Assembly: GCA_023434325.1 (NCBI GenBank)
Contig: JAEYSX010000001.1
Coordinates: 186,001 to 250,000 of the forward strand
DNA length: 64,000 bases
DNA from: Candidatus Parcubacteria bacterium
GTDB lineage: Bacteria; Patescibacteriota; Saccharimonadia; Saccharimonadales; UBA4665
Reading direction: 5' to 3'
The translations under genes were made by a program, and so were the position numbers. The notes under the pieces are model-generated. The model worked only from the letters and a program-made list of their open reading frames with translations, had not been told where the DNA came from and ran no database searches. Numbering within the stretch: the first letter of the stretch is position 1; each line of letters starts with the position of its first letter. This document shows positions 59,910 through 64,000 of this stretch, piece by piece.

Positions 59910-61742
59910 TTATTTGCTGCGTTTTCGCTTGTTGGGGTCTAGTTCGCGTTTGCGGAGGCGCAGGGTCTTGGGGGTTACCTCTAGTAATTCGTCGTTTTCG
60001 ATAAAGTCCAGGCACTGCTCTAGGCTGAATACGGTCGGAGGAGTCAGCTGCACCACGCCGTCGCTGGATTTGCTGCGCATGTTGGTAAGGTGTTTAGCCT
60101 TACAAACATTGATTTCTAGGTCGTCGTGACGAGTGTTAAGGCCGATGATTTGACCGGCGTACACACGCTCGGCCGGACCGACGAACAGTGTACCGCGAGC
60201 CTCGGCTGTCTCGAGCGAGTACGGCATGGTCGTGCCCGTCTCGAACGCGATCAACACACCGTTACGAAGGCGCTGCAGCGGCGCACCCACCGGCTGAAAG
60301 CCCTTAACCAGACTGTTCATTACGATCGTACCCTTGGTGTTGGTCAGCAAAATGTTGCGCATACCCAGCAGGGCGCGGGTCGGCATCTCGTAAATCAGCT
60401 TGGTCACACCCTTTGACGACGAGCTAAACTGCTCCTTAAGGGTTGCGCGGCGTTGACCGAGCTCCATTTGTACGGTGCCGACGTGCTCGGCTGGAACCTC
60501 AATAATAACTTCTTCGACAGGTTCGACGGTCTGGCCGTTTTCTTCTCGGGTAACTACCTGCGGGCGACCAACCTCAAACTCAAAACCTTCGCGGCGCATG
60601 GTCTCGATCAGTACGCCCAAGTGCAATTCGCCGCGGCCGGATACGGCGTAGCCAATGCCGTCTTCTTCGACACGCAAGCCAACGTTGCTTTCCAGCTCCT
60701 TTTGCAGACGGTCACCGATCTGTCGGCTGGTGTTAAACTCGCCCTCTTGTCCCTTGAATGGACTGGTGTTGGGGCCAAGATAAATACGTAGTGTTGGCGC
60801 CTCGACCTCGATAATCGGCAGTGCCTCTGGCTGGTCTACATCGGCAATCGTTTCGCCGATTTGCGCACCGCCAATACCGGTCAGCTGCACGATATCGCCG
60901 GCAACACCGCCGGGAACCTCGAACTTAGACACGCCGTGGCTCATAAATACCAGCTCTACCTTGGACTTGGTCTGCGAACCGTCCTTTTTACATAGCATCA
61001 CTTGATCGCCAGGCTTAACCGAACCGCGAGTAATGCGGCCGATTGCATACTTGCCCTTAAAGTTATCCCAAGCGAGCGCCGTTACCAGCATCTGGAAGGG
61101 CTTCTCTAGCTCTACCTGTGGTGCGGGGATTTTTTCGATAATAGCGTCAAAAATAGGGTCGAGCGTTGCCGGGGCGGTTGCATCTGCAGGTACGGTCTCC
61201 CACGCCTTGCCCTCACGGCCGATAGCGTAGTACACAGGGTAGTGCAGCTGATCTTCGTGCACTGCCAACTCGAGGAATAAGTCAGACAACTCGTCCTCAA
61301 CCTCGGTAATCCGGCTGCCGGGCTTGTCGATTTTGTTGATGACTACGATTGGCGTCAACTCGGCCTCTAGTGCCTTCTCGAGCACAAACTTGGTTTGCGG
61401 CATCGGGCCTTCTTGCGCGTCAACAATCAACAGACAGCCGTCGGCCATGTTAAGCGTACGTTCTACTTCGCCAGAGAAGTCGGCGTGACCCGGGGTATCG
61501 ATAATGTTAATGCGGTATTCGTCGTGCTGCACTGCCGTCACCTTGGCGGTGATAGTAATGCCACGCTCGCGCTCTTGGTCGCCGCTGTCCATGATCAGTT
61601 CTTGGTTCATTTCGGCCTGGTTGTCGCGGAATGTCTTGGACTGCTTAAGCAAGCCGTCAACCAACGTGGTTTTGCCGTGGTCAACGTGCGCAATAATTGC
61701 GATATTACGAATTTTAGTAGGATCTTGAACGTTTTGTGCCAT
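59910..61742 (-). CDS. typA: Ribosome-associated GTPase TypA/BipA
   Basis: 610 residues. Translational GTPase with G1 AHVDHGKTTLVDGL, G3 DTPGHADFSGE and G4 NKIDKPGS. Domains II, III and the C-terminal BipA-specific domain are complete, with the Lys/Arg-rich tail LRKRELDPNKRKR. It aids 50S assembly and stress adaptation. A hairpin in the short leader may control translation. Confidence 0.96.
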   Translation of the reverse strand: MAQNVQDPTKIRNIAIIAHVDHGKTTLVDGLLKQSKTFRDNQAEMNQELIMDSGDQERERGITITAKVTAVQHDEYRINIIDTPGHADFSGEVERTLNMADGCLLIVDAQEGPMPQTKFVLEKALEAELTPIVVINKIDKPGSRITEVEDELSDLFLELAVHEDQLHYPVYYAIGREGKAWETVPADATAPATLDPIFDAIIEKIPAPQVELEKPFQMLVTALAWDNFKGKYAIGRITRGSVKPGDQVMLCKKDGSQTKSKVELVFMSHGVSKFEVPGGVAGDIVQLTGIGGAQIGETIADVDQPEALPIIEVEAPTLRIYLGPNTSPFKGQEGEFNTSRQIGDRLQKELESNVGLRVEEDGIGYAVSGRGELHLGVLIETMRREGFEFEVGRPQVVTREENGQTVEPVEEVIIEVPAEHVGTVQMELGQRRATLKEQFSSSSKGVTKLIYEMPTRALLGMRNILLTNTKGTIVMNSLVKGFQPVGAPLQRLRNGVLIAFETGTTMPYSLETAEARGTLFVGPAERVYAGQIIGLNTRHDDLEINVCKAKHLTNMRSKSSDGVVQLTPPTVFSLEQCLDFIENDELLEVTPKTLRLRKRELDPNKRKRSK

Positions 61743-61747
61743 GAGAT

Positions 61748-61767
61748 AGCGCCTTTCTTCTGGCGCT
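61748..61767 (-). promoter_or_regulatory. Hairpin in the typA leader
   Basis: AGCGCC and GGCGCT form a 6-bp stem with the purine-rich loop AGAAGAAA, ending 5 nt before the ATG. The likely ribosome-binding purines lie in the loop and the top of the stem, so folding could limit initiation, for example at low temperature. Confidence 0.4.
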
Positions 61768-62032
61768 TGAAATACACCAAATATTATTGCTCAATATAGC
61801 ATAATCACCTCTGAAAGTCAAGATCCAGGCACATGCGTGCGCCCGTGTATTTACCGCATATCCGACATGGTTTGTCGTACAAAACGACCGCGTTATATCT
61901 CGCCAAACAACAATATTTTCTCGTATGCACAGACACGGGCGTGACAAATCTCGTCATGACACCACATAAAGCGTAAGCGTAAAAATTAAAATACGCATAG
62001 ACAGAGGGCAGTATTAACCACGGAGACATCCT

Positions 62033-62179
62033 ATGAGCGGCCGCACACCAAAAGTAATGCATCTCAAAAACGTTTTGCTGGTAGCAGGTTTTGTACTTTT
62101 AATGCTATTAGTAGTCGTCGTTACTCGCGACATAGAGTCGGAGAGTGGGCCAGCAGCTACAGGCACAGCACAGCAATAG
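62033..62179 (+). CDS. Small single-pass membrane protein (48 residues)
   Basis: MSGRTPKVMHLKN, then one strong hydrophobic helix (VLLVAGFVLLMLLVVVV) and a short Ala/Ser/Gln tail. GGAGA stands 7 nt before ATG. It is a convincing small protein on the plus strand between typA and the deaminase. Function unknown. Confidence 0.6.
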   Translation: MSGRTPKVMHLKNVLLVAGFVLLMLLVVVVTRDIESESGPAATGTAQQ

Positions 62180-62187
62180 CAACTCAG

Positions 62188-62283
62188 ATGCAAGAGAACA
62201 AATCTAGATTTACACTCTCGGAGGCGACAATCCCCTTGGGCAAGGCTATCTTTAGCGAACAAGATTTGCGCAGACAACCCTAG
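62188..62283 (+). CDS. Possible small ORF (31 residues)
   Basis: Starts 8 nt after the previous small ORF: MQENKSRFTLSEATIPLGK... to a TAG at 62281. No ribosome site; translation would need coupling. Residue composition is protein-like but nothing else supports it. Confidence 0.25.
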   Translation: MQENKSRFTLSEATIPLGKAIFSEQDLRRQP

Positions 62284-62301
62284 GGCAGCCCGACAGCACC
62301 A

Positions 62302-63321
62302 CTACAAGTATGCGCCCAGTCCGCCGGGTTTGGGGATAAAGGTCGACTCAAACGCCGTGCGATTGCATTGCTCTATCTGTTCGATTGTCAAAATCTTTTC
62401 TTCGTGCAGCCAGCGCAACTGGTCACGCAAGCGGCAGCCCTCTATCATCTCAGGCCAGTCGGTATTAATACAAAAGCGAACTTTGTTTTCGATAAGCGTA
62501 TTCAAAATAAATCGTATTTCGTCGACGTTCTCGACCGCCTTAGTCATCAGATTAGACAGCGGGCAAACTTCCAGCACCACCTTTTGGCGCGCCAGCTCCT
62601 TCATTAGCGGCTTGTCGTAGGCTACGCGGATACCGTGACCGATGCGCTGCGGCTTAACATACTCGAGCGCCTCGCGCACATCGTCGGCCTCGGGCCTCTC
62701 TCCGGCATGCACCGTAATGCCCAATCCGGCAGCGCGCACCTTATCAAACAGCTCAACATAATCTTTAAAATGAAAACTGGCCGTTCCCGGACCAGCGACA
62801 TCAATACCCACAACGCCTCTGCGGCGGTACTTTATGGCTTTTTCGACGATGATCGCGTTCTTCTCGATCGAAAACTCGCGCGCCATAATAAAAATCAGCC
62901 CTGCGCTGAGGTTGCGACATTCCAGCAGCGCCGACTCCATGCCGCGTAGCATGGACATAATAAGGTGATCTAGCTCGAACTCACCGTCTTTATTGTGTTT
63001 GAGCGGATTGTTTCGCAGCTCTACCAGCGTCACCTTTTGCTTGTGGTACGCATCTGCGATGGTATGATACGTCGCTTGCTCGACTACCTGCGAACCGGAG
63101 CTTAGCTTGTCTAAAAACGGGTGGTAAATTTGCTCAAAATAATCGTTGAGACTAACCTTGCGCCGGGGCGAAAGCATGACATACTCACGGAATTCGTGAA
63201 ATTCCTGCTTTGGCAGCCTAAAACCCGACCGGTGGGCGATCTGCCAGAGGACTTCGGGACTGATAGAAGTGCCGAGATGCGAATGCAATTCGGCGAGCGG
63301 TATTTTCTGTAATGTATCCAT
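62302..63321 (-). CDS. Adenosine deaminase-like amidohydrolase
   Basis: 339 residues. Zinc-dependent amidohydrolase barrel with HxH in ELHSHLGTS, His in GITVHAGE, HGIRV in RIGHGIR, LEVCPLSNL and a final Asp in INTDWPEM. In true adenosine deaminases the last motif is S-L-N-T-D-D-P; here the second Asp is Trp, so the base specificity may differ. A -35 TTGACA and -10 TTTAAT 18 nt apart lie upstream, ending 5 nt before the ATG. Confidence 0.85.
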   Translation of the reverse strand: MDTLQKIPLAELHSHLGTSISPEVLWQIAHRSGFRLPKQEFHEFREYVMLSPRRKVSLNDYFEQIYHPFLDKLSSGSQVVEQATYHTIADAYHKQKVTLVELRNNPLKHNKDGEFELDHLIMSMLRGMESALLECRNLSAGLIFIMAREFSIEKNAIIVEKAIKYRRRGVVGIDVAGPGTASFHFKDYVELFDKVRAAGLGITVHAGERPEADDVREALEYVKPQRIGHGIRVAYDKPLMKELARQKVVLEVCPLSNLMTKAVENVDEIRFILNTLIENKVRFCINTDWPEMIEGCRLRDQLRWLHEEKILTIEQIEQCNRTAFESTFIPKPGGLGAYL

Positions 63322-63326
63322 ACGTA

Positions 63327-63356
63327 ATTAAAGAGCGCTCACCGGCATTTTGTCAA
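63327..63356 (-). promoter_or_regulatory. Promoter of the deaminase-like gene
   Basis: TTGACA (63351-63356) and TTTAAT (63327-63332) with an 18-nt spacer on the minus strand, 5 nt before ATG. It is the clearest complete -35/-10 pair in the window at a leaderless start. Confidence 0.8.
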
Positions 63357-63386
63357 CACACTTATGTCTTTATGCGGCCAAGCCGT

Positions 63387-63392
63387 TACAAT
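63387..63392 (+). promoter_or_regulatory. -10 element of rarA
   Basis: TACAAT on the plus strand, 6 nt before the rarA ATG (AAAGGC between), another leaderless pattern. Confidence 0.65.
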
Positions 63393-63398
63393 AAAGGC

Positions 63399-64000
63399 AT
63401 GAGACCGCTTGCCGAAAAAATGAGACCGGATTCGCTCGACGAAGTTGTCGGGCAAAAACATCTGTTAGAGCACGGCCAGATTATTCGGCAAATTATCGAG
63501 CGCAAGCAGCCCACAAGCCTCATCTTATGGGGGCCGCCAGGAAGCGGCAAAACGACTCTGGCACGGATTATCGCAGCCGGGACCGGCGCCGAGTTTGTAG
63601 AACTAAGCGCCGTAACGGGCAAAAAAGACGACGTTCGCAAAATTGTCGAGACCGCGCAGGTCAACCGACGTCTTGGCATGCAAACTATTTTGTTTGTTGA
63701 CGAGATTCATCGCTTTAACAAAGCTCAGCAAGACGCCTTTTTGCCCTATGTCGAGGACGGCACTATCATCCTTATTGGCGCCACCACCGAGAATCCGAGC
63801 TTTGAGGTTATTACGCCCTTGCTCTCGCGCTCGCGCGTGCTGGTGCTCGAGCCCCTCACCAAAGACGATATCGTCACGATAATCAAGCGAGCCGCCAAGG
63901 CCGAAAAGCTTAGTAAAAAAGTTTTGCCAGACAAAAGTATTGACTTGCTTGCCGAGATTTCGGGTGGCGATGCGCGTGTAGCATTGGGCAATTTAGAGCT
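63399..64000 (+). CDS. rarA: Replication-associated recombination protein A (3' end missing)
   Basis: The frame starts at ATG 63399 and is still open at base 64000, so the gene continues outside the window; about 200 residues are visible. The N-terminus MRPLAEKMRPDSLDEVVGQK, Walker A LWGPPGSGKTTLAR, Walker B ILFVDEIHRFNKAQQDAF and sensor 1 IGATTENPSFEV match the MgsA/RarA/WRNIP1 AAA+ family that acts at stalled replication forks. Confidence 0.95.
   Translation, partial: MRPLAEKMRPDSLDEVVGQKHLLEHGQIIRQIIERKQPTSLILWGPPGSGKTTLARIIAAGTGAEFVELSAVTGKKDDVRKIVETAQVNRRLGMQTILFVDEIHRFNKAQQDAFLPYVEDGTIILIGATTENPSFEVITPLLSRSRVLVLEPLTKDDIVTIIKRAAKAEKLSKKVLPDKSIDLLAEISGGDARVALGNLE

Noticed and set aside
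1..64000. CRISPR arrays, insertion sequences, prophage or toxin-antitoxin genes
   Set aside because: No regularly spaced repeat array, transposase motif, phage structural gene or recognisable toxin was seen on either strand.

Overview
The window is a gene-dense bacterial chromosome segment of roughly 50% G+C. It holds about 63 protein genes, no rRNA or tRNA gene that I can see, no CRISPR array and no insertion sequence. The gene set points to a small, host-dependent member of the Candidate Phyla Radiation, most likely Candidatus Saccharibacteria (TM7). It has a gatCAB operon, class I fructose-bisphosphate aldolase, a split transketolase, many short single-pass or secreted proteins of unknown function, and no amino-acid, lipid or cofactor synthesis pathway. 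UGA acts as a normal stop (ATGA start/stop overlaps are common), which argues against Gracilibacteria and Absconditabacteria. The taxonomic call rests on family knowledge, not on a search.

Layout. 1-9 kb: end of an RNA methyltransferase gene, a Nudix hydrolase, a secreted CAP protein, dnaE, unrecognised proteins and a DUF2267/KGG stress pair. 9-19 kb: a bactofilin-like membrane protein, YtxH-like proteins, galU with a Nudix gene, gatC-gatA-(small membrane protein)-gatB, a secreted DUF3152 metalloprotease and two orphan proteins. 19-24 kb: uvrB, a LOG-family enzyme and an unknown 419-residue protein. 23.5-31.7 kb: central carbon genes (PfkB kinase, aldolase, both transketolase halves, rpe, rpiB, gap). 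31.7-35.7 kb: a MacB-like ABC exporter with a two-component system. 35.77-36.3 kb: a stretch without a credible gene. 36-43 kb: pyrophosphatase, GDPD, flavoprotein reductase, trxB, glutaredoxin, FKBP and an SDR-RidA-SDR operon. 43-50 kb: pheS-HIT-pheT, yajQ and a PadR/PspC pair. 50-59 kb: a FolD-like protein, a GH63-like hydrolase overlapping a VanY-type peptidase, rmuC, a PAP2 phosphatase and small envelope proteins. 59-64 kb: typA, two tiny ORFs, an adenosine-deaminase-like protein and the start of rarA/mgsA.

How it works together. Sugar phosphates can pass through aldolase, transketolase, Rpe, RpiB and GAPDH, consistent with a fermentative scavenger. GatCAB gives tRNA-dependent Gln/Asn formation. 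A large share of genes encode envelope or secreted proteins (CAP, DUF3152 protease, VanY, SH3-like, PAP2, PspC), as expected of an epibiont touching a host cell. At least ten genes carry a -10 hexamer whose end lies 5-7 nt from the start codon, and others lie within about 10 nt, so much of the genome may be read from leaderless mRNAs. Genes inside operons or behind longer leaders carry ordinary Shine-Dalgarno sequences.

Most distinctive items: a FolD homologue lacking the catalytic Lys and Gln, an actinobacterial-type DUF3152 protease fused to a peptidoglycan-binding-like region, a 17-bp-period TTAACA triple repeat over an orphan gene start, a direct-repeat operator in front of padR, and a repeat-bearing intergenic region near 36 kb.
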